From CADCTM01 sp049671305 (GTDB taxonomy: Bacteria > Cyanobacteriota > Cyanobacteriia > Cyanobacteriales > Coleofasciculaceae), in the NCBI GenBank assembly GCA_049671305.1, contig JBATUR010000046.1, positions 1 to 57,524 on the forward strand: a stretch of DNA of 57,524 nt, given 5' to 3'. Under the pieces are notes generated by a model, which was given only the letters and a program-made list of their open reading frames with translations, did not search any database and had not been told where the DNA came from. The position numbers and the translations under genes are program-made. Positions 1 to 9,006 of this stretch are shown one piece after another. Every line of letters starts with the position of its first letter. Within the stretch, counting starts at the first letter, position 1.

Positions 1-2
1 CT

Positions 3-119
3 TTAGAAGATACTGCTGACGCTAGCGATAACTTGGGTTACAAAATCAAACGAGGTGCTCAAGATGTTGCTGATACAGTCAAATCAACCGTGAATAAAGC
101 GGCTGATGCTATTGACTAA
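3..119 (+). CDS. C-terminal fragment of a small Ala/Asp/Lys-rich helical protein (5' end outside window)
   Basis: An open frame enters from the left edge and stops with TAA at 117-119, giving 38 residues that end VNKAADAID. The alternating Ala, Asp, Lys and Val pattern (QDVADTVK, VNKAADAID) looks like the amphipathic helical tail of small stress or YtxH/CsbD/LEA-like proteins common in cyanobacteria. No catalytic motif is visible and the start is missing, so the family is a guess. A clear stem-loop with a T-rich tail follows, which supports this being a real gene end. Confidence 0.55.
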   Translation, partial: LEDTADASDNLGYKIKRGAQDVADTVKSTVNKAADAID

Positions 120-161
120 AGTAAGGGTTTAAATCCCTACAATCTTTAAGTTTATTTGAGC

Positions 162-200
162 CAGTCAGCAAGTTAATAGTTGCTGACTGACTTTTTACTT
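162..200 (+). terminator. Rho-independent terminator after the left-edge gene
   Basis: A perfect 10-bp inverted repeat (CAGTCAGCAA at 162-171, TTGCTGACTG at 180-189) encloses an 8-nt loop. It is followed by ACTTTTTACTTTT, a T-rich tail expected of an intrinsic terminator. It lies 43 bases after the stop of the partial gene. Confidence 0.75.
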
Positions 201-267
201 TTATAAACAATTTATAAAAGTCTTAAAAACGCTTCTTCCTAACTATTTAAGCAGAAGCATCAATAAA

Positions 268-981
268 TTAATATTGAGCTGTTCCATACTTAGTCATTTC
301 TTGAGGCATTATCGCCAGATTTAGATCAGCACCGCTTAAATTAGTATTCTTCAAGATTGCTGTTGATAAATTTGCATACCGTAAGTTAGTATTACTTAAA
401 TTAGTTCCTGTGAGGTTAGTATCATTTAAGTGAGTTCCATATAAACTAGCATTACTCAAATTAGCATTTGCTAGCTTTGCACCGGTCAAATCAGCATCTC
501 GAAGTTCAGAAGATTTTAGTATTGCAGCCGTAAAATCAGCATTAATTAAGCTAGTATTCATCATTTGAGCTTCACTTAAATCGGCACTTTTTAAATTACT
601 ATTCTTAAAATCAGCTCCTGCTAAGTCGGCATTTTTGAGATTGGCATTGTTGAGCCTAGCACCACTCATTTTGGCATCTTGTAAGATGGTATTGGTTAGG
701 TTGGCATGAGAAAGATCAGCATTTCTAAAATCAGCCCCAGTTAAGTCTGCACCACTGAGATTAATGTAACTTAGATTGTAGCCATTACATTTTTTTGTTT
801 TGAGGATTAGCTTAACATCTGTTTGATTTTGCTTTAATGAAAGAAGATTATTTTCAACTTGTTCAAGTGGCTTTACTTTTAGCGATTGGCTAACTTTATC
901 AGCAAAAGACATACGAATAGAAATTGGTAAAGCAATTGCCGTAGAGAGGGAAGCAATCATCAAAAAAACTTGTAAATTCAT
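268..981 (-). CDS. Secreted pentapeptide-repeat protein
   Basis: 237 residues. Residues 1-27 form a signal-peptide-like hydrophobic stretch (MNLQVFLMIASLSTAIALP) followed by a charged linker. From about residue 70 to 225 the protein is an almost unbroken series of A(D/N)LXX pentapeptides (SGADLTGADFRNADLSHANL and similar), which fold as a right-handed quadrilateral beta-helix in this family. One Cys (in KKCNGYNLS) precedes the helix. Cyanobacteria encode many such proteins, some in the lumen or periplasm, mostly of unknown function. Export is inferred from the N-terminus; there is no enzymatic domain. It is transcribed alone. Confidence 0.85.
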   Translation of the reverse strand: MNLQVFLMIASLSTAIALPISIRMSFADKVSQSLKVKPLEQVENNLLSLKQNQTDVKLILKTKKCNGYNLSYINLSGADLTGADFRNADLSHANLTNTILQDAKMSGARLNNANLKNADLAGADFKNSNLKSADLSEAQMMNTSLINADFTAAILKSSELRDADLTGAKLANANLSNASLYGTHLNDTNLTGTNLSNTNLRYANLSTAILKNTNLSGADLNLAIMPQEMTKYGTAQY

Positions 982-1282
982 TGGATATATACACTCAGTT
1001 TGATCAGGTTTTATTGTTATTAAGAATTGCTTAAAAGCATTTTCTCAATATCAGAGATTAAAGTAAATCTGCATAGACTACGACTACAAAAATAGAGCTA
1101 AAAATTGTATTTTAACTTTTAAGTCATAATTCTGTTTGACGCTAACAGACTATGCAGATGGGCTCTATTAAACATACATAGTAGAGACTAGATGTGAATA
1201 ACTTGTGAAGGTAAAATGGTAATATTTTATGAGGATGGCTTTACTTTCTTAAATAGTAACAATAATTTTTCAAGGAATAAAA
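982..1282. other. Intergenic gap between divergent genes
   Basis: About 300 AT-rich bases between the divergent pentapeptide-repeat and ferredoxin genes. It must hold both promoters. I see no strong inverted repeat or recognisable operator. A Shine-Dalgarno-like AAGGA lies about 7 bases before the ferredoxin ATG. Confidence 0.5.
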
Positions 1283-1615
1283 ATGGCAGTTTATCAAGTG
1301 CGTCTGATCAACCCAGTATCAAATATTGAGCGCACTATCGAAGTTTCGGACGATCAGTATATTCTGGATAGGGCTGAGGAAGCTGGTATGCGCTTACCAG
1401 CAGGTTGTCGCGAAGGGACTTGCTCTTCTTGTATTGCTAAACTCGTCAGTGGTGAAGTTGATCAAAGTGAGCAAAAATTTCTGAATTCATCAGAAATAGA
1501 GGGTGGTTATACCGTTACTTGTGTCGCTTACCCCTTGTCCGATTGCACTCTAGAAACTCATCAAGAACAGGTGCTTTATAAGGCATCACTTTACTTGAAA
1601 CATAATACAGTTTAA
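1283..1615 (+). CDS. Plant-type [2Fe-2S] ferredoxin
   Basis: 110 residues. The ligand pattern C-x4-C-x2-C-x29-C is intact at Cys42, Cys47, Cys50 (CREGTCSSC) and Cys80 (TVTCVAYPLSDC). The fold would carry single electrons in the cytosol, for example from photosystem I to reductases. The classic photosynthetic PetF loop is usually CRAGACSSC; the REGT variant and the longer C-terminus (ending VLYKASLYLKHNTV) suggest a divergent, non-PetF1 ferredoxin with a dedicated partner. It is monocistronic. The next gene is convergent, and no partner oxidoreductase is adjacent. Confidence 0.88.
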   Translation: MAVYQVRLINPVSNIERTIEVSDDQYILDRAEEAGMRLPAGCREGTCSSCIAKLVSGEVDQSEQKFLNSSEIEGGYTVTCVAYPLSDCTLETHQEQVLYKASLYLKHNTV

Positions 1616-1645
1616 GGATTATAAGTTTAATGAAAAAGGTATTAA

Positions 1646-2941
1646 TTATCTTTTAGCCAAAACTACATAGTCATCAAGCACATAATTTGAGATGTACTTT
1701 TGTCCTAAATACTGTTGCTTTAAAAAACTCATATACTTCTGTTTAGGTAAGTTCTCTTTAGCAAACTTTGCAAATTCCCTTCCTTTAGGCGTTCTTTTAC
1801 CTGTTGAGGTTAGATATTTGTACCACTCTAATTTTAGCCCCAATTCTTCTAAAAACATTTCTATCAGGCTCTGTTCTTGATTAATATCTTCACTTTGCCG
1901 GATATCATAGGCGTCAAATAACTTTTTACCTTGCACTATTAATAAGACATAGCCGCCAAGTTCTAGGTGATTTTGAAAAAATTTGCTGTAAATATTATGA
2001 GACTCAATTCTCTTTTGAGATTCATAAAAGAAGCAGTGAGAAATTACAATAAAATTAAAAAAGGATTTAGGAAGCTTTTCTGAGATAATCTTTTCGTCAA
2101 AGATATCTGCTGTATCAAACCTAAAATAAGCATTGGTTGCTGTCTGCTTAGGTTCTATATATTGCCGCCAAAATTGAAGTCCACGATATTGCAATAACGA
2201 TTGTTTTTCTAAAGAATAGTAAGAAATATGCATGAAAGATGAAGAAAAAAAGTAGTCAGCACTCTGTAGTAGCAATGCTAGTCCGTAAGCTACTGTTCCA
2301 GGACCTGCGGCAATATCAAGAATTTTAAGATTTTTGGGAATTAAACCGGATTGATAAACCAAAAACCAAGCAATGTAAGTACAATAAGTATTGTCTAAAA
2401 AATACTTCATGAAGTAAACATGAGGACTCAATCGAAAACTATATTTAGGGTCTTCTCCATGCTTTAGACTTTCAAGATCTTTGATAGCAATATTTAGTTC
2501 TGAAAGCTGTAAATCTTGGGAAAGTTTTGCCAGTTCAGATTGTAAGAAGTCAGCTAAACTTACTTCAAAATCATCAAAAACGTTGTTTTCTATCCCAGTA
2601 CATTGCAACTTATGCTGATCATGTTCAAGATAAATTAAGCTTTCGCGAATGAACTGAATAAAATTGGGATTAGGTGTTAATAATTGATTATTGTCTTCTA
2701 ATTTTTTTATTTTCTGTAAAGCCAACTTTAAACTTTTAGATACAGAAGCGAATTCTTCTTTCTGTACAGATAAAGATTGTTCAGAGTGTAGCTTTTTTTT
2801 AAAGATTTTCTCTAAATTAGAAAGTTTTGCACCGGAACTTTCAATTTTTTGTAGAAGCTGTTTTGCTTGTCGTTCATTACCTTTAGTAAGAGCCGTATTA
2901 AATTGACGTGAGCGCAACCAATTAATCAATGAATTACTCAT
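1646..2941 (-). CDS. Class I SAM-dependent methyltransferase-like protein with N-terminal coiled coil
   Basis: 431 residues if started at the ATG at 2941, which has an AGAAGG Shine-Dalgarno 8 bases upstream; the longer frame to 2977 adds 12 residues. Residues 1-90 are charged and helical, probably coiled coil. The Rossmann part begins near residue 205 with motif I LDIAAGPGTVAYG, which binds S-adenosylmethionine, followed by FNFIVISHCFFY and GGYVLLIVQGKKLF as motif IV and strand-5-like segments. Overall layout recalls Rsm22/ribosomal-type or unassigned methyltransferases; the substrate is unknown. The start overlaps the stop of the upstream radical-SAM gene by 8 bases (ATGAGTAA), so the two are translationally coupled and probably act together. 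Confidence 0.6.
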   Translation of the reverse strand: MSNSLINWLRSRQFNTALTKGNERQAKQLLQKIESSGAKLSNLEKIFKKKLHSEQSLSVQKEEFASVSKSLKLALQKIKKLEDNNQLLTPNPNFIQFIRESLIYLEHDQHKLQCTGIENNVFDDFEVSLADFLQSELAKLSQDLQLSELNIAIKDLESLKHGEDPKYSFRLSPHVYFMKYFLDNTYCTYIAWFLVYQSGLIPKNLKILDIAAGPGTVAYGLALLLQSADYFFSSSFMHISYYSLEKQSLLQYRGLQFWRQYIEPKQTATNAYFRFDTADIFDEKIISEKLPKSFFNFIVISHCFFYESQKRIESHNIYSKFFQNHLELGGYVLLIVQGKKLFDAYDIRQSEDINQEQSLIEMFLEELGLKLEWYKYLTSTGKRTPKGREFAKFAKENLPKQKYMSFLKQQYLGQKYISNYVLDDYVVLAKR

Positions 2942-3854
2942 AACCAAAACCTTCTTTACCTTCCAAAATTTCAACATCAGTTAATAGATTAACTAACTTA
3001 TTTTTAAATTCTTGGTAACTTTTTGCTTCATCGTTATACCACCAAGCATATTTAGTTTTTAGTGCAATTGCTTCAGCACGGGTTGAAGCTATGAGAGAGC
3101 GTTGAGTACTAGAATGAAACTCCTGAATCACCACTCGATCCACTACTTCTAACTTACAAATAAAATCAGCTTGCTCATCAGGTAAAGTAGGAAGTAAAGG
3201 TGTTACCGTAACCGAAAATCTTGCTTCATGCATTGCATCACAAGGAATTTCATGTTTTAGGTTGCCGATGGCACTAAGTCTGGCTTTGATGCTAGGCGTT
3301 TGCGGTTCAAAATCGCGCCTAACTTTCTCGCTTCCTGTGGGAATGCTCATGTTAATTCGTAACCGCTGAAATTGCTTAAGAATTTTAATATCTCTAGTAA
3401 TTAATGGACTGCGAGTTTGAATCACTAAAGTTGGTTGGTATGGCACCATTACCTTTAATAAATGCTCTGTTAACTGTTGTTTAAATTCAAGAGGTTGATA
3501 GGGATCGGTAACACTACTCATGTAAATAGTAGGAGGTTTATCAGGATTTTTATTTTGCCATTTGGCAAGTTCTTTCTCTAAAAGTTCAGCCGCATTTTGT
3601 TTAATAATGACCCACTTGCCCCAATCTTGACGCATTTTGCTATTAGGGCTAAAAGCTGCAGCATAACAATAGCTACATCCGTATTGACAACCTTGATAAG
3701 GATTTAAAGTGAAATCATAAGCACTAATAAATCCACTAGCTTTATTGAGTATAGATTGAGAATTTTTAGCATATACATTTACACTGCCAAACTTTTCCCG
3801 TAAGGAAATGTTGTGTTCACCTTTTGAGTATCCTTCATACTGCGGTTTTACCAT
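2934..3854 (-). CDS. Radical SAM protein of the SplB-related (COG1533/Rv2578c-like) family
   Basis: 306 residues. The cluster motif is C-x3-C-x2-C at Cys56, Cys60 and Cys63 (NPYQGCQYGCSYCYA). The surrounding N-P-Y-x-G-C and later YMSSVTDPYQPLE and QTRSPLITRD are typical of the spore-photoproduct-lyase-like branch. These enzymes bind a [4Fe-4S] cluster and cleave S-adenosylmethionine to a 5'-deoxyadenosyl radical; the substrate of this branch is not known to me. The C-terminal half has FSVTVTPLLPTLPDEQ and VVIQEFHSSTQRS. It is the first gene of a two-gene unit with the methyltransferase-like gene that overlaps its end. Confidence 0.82.
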   Translation of the reverse strand: MVKPQYEGYSKGEHNISLREKFGSVNVYAKNSQSILNKASGFISAYDFTLNPYQGCQYGCSYCYAAAFSPNSKMRQDWGKWVIIKQNAAELLEKELAKWQNKNPDKPPTIYMSSVTDPYQPLEFKQQLTEHLLKVMVPYQPTLVIQTRSPLITRDIKILKQFQRLRINMSIPTGSEKVRRDFEPQTPSIKARLSAIGNLKHEIPCDAMHEARFSVTVTPLLPTLPDEQADFICKLEVVDRVVIQEFHSSTQRSLIASTRAEAIALKTKYAWWYNDEAKSYQEFKNKLVNLLTDVEILEGKEGFGYE

Positions 3855-4006
3855 TGTTCAATCTAGTATTTTAAGGTGATCTATTTTGTAATATTTTCCT
3901 CTACTATAATAAAAGCATTAACCTAGAAAGCGCTACAGAGATTTCACGGATATCCTGGATTGTCTAAATGCTTAATACAAAAAAAATCTCTCATTTTTAC
4001 TCATTG

Positions 4007-4050
4007 GAAATCATTTGATAATTGCCTCATTTCAATTACCAAATGATTTC
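4007..4050. repeat. Long near-perfect inverted repeat
   Basis: Arms at 4007-4024 (GAAATCATTTGATAATTG) and 4033-4050 (CAATTACCAAATGATTTC) are complementary over 18 bases with one mismatch, around an 8-nt loop. It lies just downstream of the 4102-4722 gene on its strand, so it could be a processing or termination hairpin. A T-run on that strand comes only about 18 bases after the stem. Confidence 0.6.
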
Positions 4051-4101
4051 ATCTGTATCCTTAATAAAGTTATATCCTCTCAGCTTTTTAGGGCAATCCT
4101 A

Positions 4102-4722
4102 TCACCTTAGTCTAGTAAACTTTAAGGTATTAGCAATCTCTCGAATATGTCCTTTATTGGCATTCAACATCAAGTGATCATATGTCATTGTGCCGATGCG
4201 AATAGTTTTAGGATAACGGGCAATTAATGTTGCCATTTTTTCCATTGATGAGTCTTGGTCAGGCGAGGGTAAAATTAAACAAGCTGGACGCCCCTGAATT
4301 TGTAACCGTTGTATCTGCGGACGACTACCATAAGGTCTGAGTTTATGGGTTGCTGTAACATTACAAGTATCCTGTAACGTTGGTCGAGGTTGCCCTGGCA
4401 ATACATCATCAGAAAATCCAATTGACGATATCTGAAAGAATCCATCAGCACCATTAAAACGTTCTTCATAGCCCTTGGTAGGTTGCCAATTTTTTGGGTA
4501 ATTAAGGGTAATATGATAGGTAAAATTAGTGTAACGTTGTGTACTTTGACTGTGCTTAGATGCCGACTGCATCAATGTATTTTTTGAGTTAATTTTTGAA
4601 ACTGACTGACTGCTACTACTACCTGGAGAGAGTATTCCTGCTAGTGGTAGAAAGGCTAAAATTCCTAGGGCAAAGTGAAGTGAAGAGCGAGAAATAAGCT
4701 TGTTCATTTTGGTTGAAAACAT
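4102..4722 (-). CDS. Exported protein with a C-terminal M56-associated-like domain
   Basis: 206 residues; Met6 is an alternative start. The N-terminus (MNKLISRSS, then FALGILAFLPLAGIL) is a signal peptide or single anchor. A Ser/Gln-rich linker runs to about residue 65. The remainder (YTNFTYHITLNYPKNWQ, GFFQISSIG, a CNVTATHKLRPYGSRP stretch, RPACLILPSPDQ, then a C-terminal segment ending NTLKFTRL) resembles, from memory, a small domain found at the C-terminus of some Bacillus M56/BlaR-like proteins. No protease motif is present. Two Cys (CNVT and ACLIL) could form a disulfide outside the membrane. Function is unknown. It is a single gene upstream of the radical-SAM unit, about 250 bases away. 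Confidence 0.55.
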   Translation of the reverse strand: MFSTKMNKLISRSSLHFALGILAFLPLAGILSPGSSSSQSVSKINSKNTLMQSASKHSQSTQRYTNFTYHITLNYPKNWQPTKGYEERFNGADGFFQISSIGFSDDVLPGQPRPTLQDTCNVTATHKLRPYGSRPQIQRLQIQGRPACLILPSPDQDSSMEKMATLIARYPKTIRIGTMTYDHLMLNANKGHIREIANTLKFTRLR

Positions 4723-4880
4723 ATATAAAACTAAGCAAGTTGCCGTTTGTGTGAAATAATACTTAGTTATTACAACAAGCTTATTCAGTAGAATTCCAGA
4801 CTAGTAGTTGATTAAATGTAGGGCAAATTAGTGGTGATTTAGACGTTTCTATCAAAGCTTTTGTTCCTCACACAGCTATC

Positions 4881-4915
4881 AAATTTGAGTCAGTAAATTA
4901 ATACTGCTCAAATTT
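4881..4915. terminator. Stem-loop just past the 3' end of cobN
   Basis: AAATTTGAG (4881-4889) and CAGT (4891-4894) pair with ACTG (4903-4906) and CTCAAATTT (4907-4915), a 13-bp stem with one bulged T and an 8-nt loop. It sits 25-60 bases beyond the cobN stop. The stem is AT-rich and not followed by a clean T-run on the cobN strand, so it may protect the 3' end rather than terminate. Confidence 0.5.
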
Positions 4916-4939
4916 CTAAATATGCTGTAAATAAGATGT

Positions 4940-7900
4940 TTAGCTTTGTTCAGAATTAGTACTCATTTCAATCACCGCCTCAGCATCATGAACAAGCGAT
5001 CGCAAATCATCCAACATCCTTTGCTCCACATCTTGCCACAAACCCCGCTGATTCGCTTCTAGCAACCTTTCTGCCATATCTCGCAACGCCCAAGGATTCT
5101 TTTGTTGCACAAACTCTTGCACTTTAGCATCAAACAAATACGCCTTAGCTACACCCTGATACATATGATCTTCCACACAACCCGCTGTAGCATCATAAGC
5201 AAACAAAAAATCCACCGTTGCTGCCATTTCAAACGCCCCTTTATAACCGTGGCGCATCATACCTTCAATCCATTTCGGATTAACAACACGCGAACGATAT
5301 ACCCGTGCAATTTCCTCCTTTAACTGTCGAACTTTCGGATTTTCAGGAGTTGAATTGTCGCCAAAATACGCTTGTGGATTTTTACCCGTTAACGCTCTTA
5401 CCGCTGCCGTTAAGCCACCTTGAAACTGGTAATAATCATCAGAATCTAACAAATCATGCTCACGATTATCCTGATTATGCAAAACAATTTGCATCTGCTT
5501 CAAACGTTGCTCAAAAGCTTCTGGTGCAGCTATCCCTCCTCCAGTTTCCTTCGGCAAAGAGGTAGAAATGCTGCTACTATAAGCATAACTACTCCAATTA
5601 ATATAAGCACTGGCAAGGTCTTGCTCATCCGTCCAATTTTGTGATTCAATTAACCCTTGAATACCCGCACCATAAGCACCAGGTTTCGAGCCAAAAACTC
5701 GATAACGCGATCGCACCTTCGCCTCTTCTTCTGCCAAACCAACTGTCTGCCAATATTGACTTTCTTTTCTTACTTGCGATGCCAAAGGATTTTGCTCAGA
5801 AGTTTCATCCAACTCCGCAACCGCCGTTACAGCTTGGTCAAATAAATCAATTAAATTAGGAAAAGCATCACGGAAAAATCCCGAAATTCTCAACGTCACA
5901 TCTACACGTGGACGCCCTAAAATCGACACAGGCAAAATTTCAAAATCAACGACACGTCGTGAAGCATAATCCCAGACAGGCTGAACACCTAGCAATGCCA
6001 GTGCTTCTGCTATGTCATCGCCACCTGTACGCATCGTCGAGGTTCCCCAAACCGAAAGTCCGAGAGTTTTGGGGTATTCGCCATTTTCTTGGGTGTAGCG
6101 CTCAACTATGACCTCAGCCGCCTTGCGCCCAACATCCCACGCCGTTTCTGTGGGAATTGCTCTAATATCAACTGAGTAAAAATTGCGTCCTGTGGGTAAC
6201 ACTTCCGGGCGTCCCCGTGTTGGTGCGCCAGATGGTCCACTGGGGATATATCGCCCCTCTAAACCTCTTAATAATTGGCTAATTTCTTCCTTAGTTTGTA
6301 ATAATGCTGGCAGTAAATAATCGCTGATCCATTGCAGTTCTCTTTGTGTTGCTTCTCCTATCGTTTTTTTTACTAAAGATGAATCTAATGGTGTACAGTT
6401 TTCGATTAAATCTGCAACTAATTCAGCCGCTTGTTGCTCCAACTCCTCAACAGCATCACCAACAATTCTCTTGGGGGTATTAGTTAAAACCACAGAAAAA
6501 TCAGCAGTCAGCGGGTCAAAATCCCATCCTAAATCTTGAGCCAAAGCACGAGTCAAACCTAAGCGATCGCAAGTTGGATTTCGAGCAATTGCTACAATTA
6601 AATCTCGTAATTGACGCCCGGTTGGACATTGCCCAAAAATGTGTAAACCATCTCGAATTTGCGCTTCTTTCAACTCACAAAGATAGCCATCAGCATGATT
6701 TAAAAATTCTGGTAAAGAGGTTACATCTATACCTAAATCTTGCTGTAACTGTTCTTGCTCAATTAGTTGAGAAATGCGCCCGCTAATTACTGCTAACCTA
6801 GACGGATCTAAACTTTGCGCCTCATAATATTCATCAATCAAACCTTCCAACTGCTGCAAAGGACCATATAATTCAGCACGAGTCATCGGCGGCGTTAGGT
6901 GATCAATAATTACGGCTTGAGCCCGCCTTTTTGCCTGACTTCCTTCGCCCGGATCGTTGACAATAAACGGATACAAATGAGGCATCGCTCCCAACGCTAC
7001 CTCTGGATAACAACAATCCGAAAGCGCCAAACTCTTACCAGGTAACCATTCCAAGTTGCCATGTTTGCCGACATGAACAATCGCATTAGCCTCAAAATGT
7101 TGCCGCAACCAGTAGTAAAATGCTAGATAAGCTGGAGTTGGCTCCAAATCCGGCGCATGATAATTTAAACTAGGGTCAAGGTCATAGCCCCGCGACGGCT
7201 GAATTCCTACAAAAACATTACCTAACTGAATTCCCGAAATGGGAAAATTTTCTAATTTTTCCTTGGTAAGAGGAGAGTCAAAATGTCCCGCACAGGTGAC
7301 TTGCCAGCGATCGCTTATGCCTTGCTGAACTTGCGGCGGCAGCGTTGTAAAATAGTCCCAATACTCCTGCCCCGGCAACTTTTGCTCAACTTTACGCAAC
7401 TCTCGCCCTTCTGGATCATTAGTCACCCCAGCAGTTAAGCGCCGAATTAATTCATCGCCATTTTCGGGAATGTTTTCAACCCGATAACCTTGCTGCTGCA
7501 ACGCTTTGAGGATTTCCACACAACTTGCTGGCGTATCTAGCCCCACACCATTAGCAAGGCGTCCATCACGGTTCGGGTAATTTGCTAAAATCAAGGCGAC
7601 GCGACGCTGAGAAACCTCAGTCTGCCGTAGTTTCAGCCAATTTGCCGCCAAATCTGCCACAAAATCAATGCGATCGCCCAAAGGTTCATAACCGACAACC
7701 TCAGTTTCCAGCGCCTCATTCCAAGTTTGCACCGACTTAAAGGAAACGGCACGGCTAATAATGCGCCCGTCTACTTCTGGCAGTGCCACATTCATCGCCG
7801 TATCACGCGGCGTCAGCCCCTGCAAACCAGACTGCCACTGTGTAACGGTACCACCACTAAAAATCACCTGCAACACAGGCACATCCAAAGATTTCCACAA

Positions 7901-8779
7901 CTCCAACCCAGGCAACTCGTTGCCCAATTTTGCCACAGAAAAACTAGTTGTATTCAGCAGCACCCCAATTCCTGGCTCATCTTTCGGCTGAAAATAGGAC
8001 AACAATTCTGCCTGTACTTCTGGATCGCCCAAAGAAGAAACATAAATCGGCACAACCTGCAACTGCCGCGCCCTTAAAGCTTGACATAACGCCTCAATTG
8101 GGGCTGTATTTCCCGCCAAATAGTGAGCACGGTAAAACAAAATGCCAACTTTGCCCTTGCTTAACTCCCAATTCTCCCCCCGAAATTCGGGGGGCTGGGG
8201 GGGATCTACCCTTGCTAAGCAAGACTCAAACCCTCCATACAAGCCAACACGAGGCACAGGTTGCGGCGGTGGCGGGTTATAACTCTGCCCCAAACCAATA
8301 TCAGCAACAAACTTTAAAGCATTGAGATAATTCTCAACACCACCTTCACAGAAATAGCGCCAAACCTGATTAACCGCCGCTAGACTGACAGTTGAGTGAC
8401 TAACTAAATCTAAATCTGGGCGCTCATCTCCAGGCAAGACAATTAAGACGGCACCGGTTGCTTGCACCGTCTCGCGCACCACTTCCAAGCCATAAGACCA
8501 GTAGGAGCGTCCACCCAAAAGCCTTAGAATAATAACTTGGGCAGAGGCTAAGACATCTTGAGCATAAGTGTCAATTGTTAACTGCTGCTGCAACTGCAAC
8601 AAGTTAACAACTCGTAACGCTGCAAAGCCAACCGGCAATTGAGGCAGGGATGCTGCCAGCGTCTGAATGTCAGTATCAGCAGCAGTGATCAAAACAATTG
8701 GCGCTGGTGTTTGTTCAATAAACACCACTCCTTCAGTTTGAGAGTCCCACCCTCCGGGCGTTGCGGCGATCCGATGCAT
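4940..8779 (-). CDS. cobN: Cobaltochelatase large subunit CobN
   Basis: 1279 residues, the normal length for the CobN/BchH/ChlH chelatase family. CobN-typical blocks include GKVGILFYRAHYLAGNT, VHVGKHGNLEWLPGKS, LGLSVWGTSTMRTGGDDIAE, LRISGFFRDAFPNLIDLFD and MMRHGYKGAFEMAATVDF. It is the ATP-dependent subunit that inserts cobalt into the corrin ring for aerobic-type vitamin B12 synthesis; cyanobacterial genomes pair CobN with ChlI/ChlD-type AAA subunits elsewhere. No cobalamin-riboswitch box is visible upstream. Odd point: around residues 185-206 the protein carries an in-frame insert (VDPPQPPEFRGENWEL) encoded by a GC-rich repeat. Confidence 0.93.
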   Translation of the reverse strand: MHRIAATPGGWDSQTEGVVFIEQTPAPIVLITAADTDIQTLAASLPQLPVGFAALRVVNLLQLQQQLTIDTYAQDVLASAQVIILRLLGGRSYWSYGLEVVRETVQATGAVLIVLPGDERPDLDLVSHSTVSLAAVNQVWRYFCEGGVENYLNALKFVADIGLGQSYNPPPPQPVPRVGLYGGFESCLARVDPPQPPEFRGENWELSKGKVGILFYRAHYLAGNTAPIEALCQALRARQLQVVPIYVSSLGDPEVQAELLSYFQPKDEPGIGVLLNTTSFSVAKLGNELPGLELWKSLDVPVLQVIFSGGTVTQWQSGLQGLTPRDTAMNVALPEVDGRIISRAVSFKSVQTWNEALETEVVGYEPLGDRIDFVADLAANWLKLRQTEVSQRRVALILANYPNRDGRLANGVGLDTPASCVEILKALQQQGYRVENIPENGDELIRRLTAGVTNDPEGRELRKVEQKLPGQEYWDYFTTLPPQVQQGISDRWQVTCAGHFDSPLTKEKLENFPISGIQLGNVFVGIQPSRGYDLDPSLNYHAPDLEPTPAYLAFYYWLRQHFEANAIVHVGKHGNLEWLPGKSLALSDCCYPEVALGAMPHLYPFIVNDPGEGSQAKRRAQAVIIDHLTPPMTRAELYGPLQQLEGLIDEYYEAQSLDPSRLAVISGRISQLIEQEQLQQDLGIDVTSLPEFLNHADGYLCELKEAQIRDGLHIFGQCPTGRQLRDLIVAIARNPTCDRLGLTRALAQDLGWDFDPLTADFSVVLTNTPKRIVGDAVEELEQQAAELVADLIENCTPLDSSLVKKTIGEATQRELQWISDYLLPALLQTKEEISQLLRGLEGRYIPSGPSGAPTRGRPEVLPTGRNFYSVDIRAIPTETAWDVGRKAAEVIVERYTQENGEYPKTLGLSVWGTSTMRTGGDDIAEALALLGVQPVWDYASRRVVDFEILPVSILGRPRVDVTLRISGFFRDAFPNLIDLFDQAVTAVAELDETSEQNPLASQVRKESQYWQTVGLAEEEAKVRSRYRVFGSKPGAYGAGIQGLIESQNWTDEQDLASAYINWSSYAYSSSISTSLPKETGGGIAAPEAFEQRLKQMQIVLHNQDNREHDLLDSDDYYQFQGGLTAAVRALTGKNPQAYFGDNSTPENPKVRQLKEEIARVYRSRVVNPKWIEGMMRHGYKGAFEMAATVDFLFAYDATAGCVEDHMYQGVAKAYLFDAKVQEFVQQKNPWALRDMAERLLEANQRGLWQDVEQRMLDDLRSLVHDAEAVIEMSTNSEQS
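8165..8225. repeat. GC-rich cyanobacterial repeat inserted in frame within cobN
   Basis: The stretch contains a 9-bp perfect hairpin, CCCCCCGAA (8176-8184) and TTCGGGGGG (8186-8194), followed by CTGGGGGGGATC. This base pattern is a dispersed repeat that I recognise from other cyanobacterial genomes. In cobN it encodes the Pro-rich segment DPPQPPEFRGENWEL between GLYGGFESC and GKVGILFYRAHY, a position normally bridged by a short linker. Confidence 0.65.
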
Positions 8780-9006
8780 ACTTGGTTCTTCTAGTTAAGA
8801 GTTGTAACTTACAATTGTTATCTCACGGATAATCTGCTCGAAGACTTTTCTAAATAAAGATTGAAGAATATACGACGACTGATCCGCCAGCTATTAGCTA
8901 GCATCAACTAAGGAGCAAAGTGAACATCAAAATATCTGGCTGCTGGCATCGCATTCAGCTTTATTGAGTTAAGCTTTGCTGCTTTTTCATCATACCTTTC
9001 AGAGTA

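Noticed and set aside
4866..4873. CCTCACAC, resembling the core of the Yfr1 small RNA
   Set aside because: Only 8 of 11 core bases match, there is no 5' hairpin, and the downstream stem is long and AT-rich, unlike Yfr1. More likely chance next to the cobN 3' hairpin.
7727..8325. Overlapping plus-strand frames of 76-125 codons inside cobN
   Set aside because: They lie antisense to a strongly conserved gene, lack Shine-Dalgarno sites and show no family resemblance.
8780..9006. Possible cobalamin riboswitch before cobN
   Set aside because: No B12-box (GCCACTG) or other conserved riboswitch segment is present on the cobN strand.
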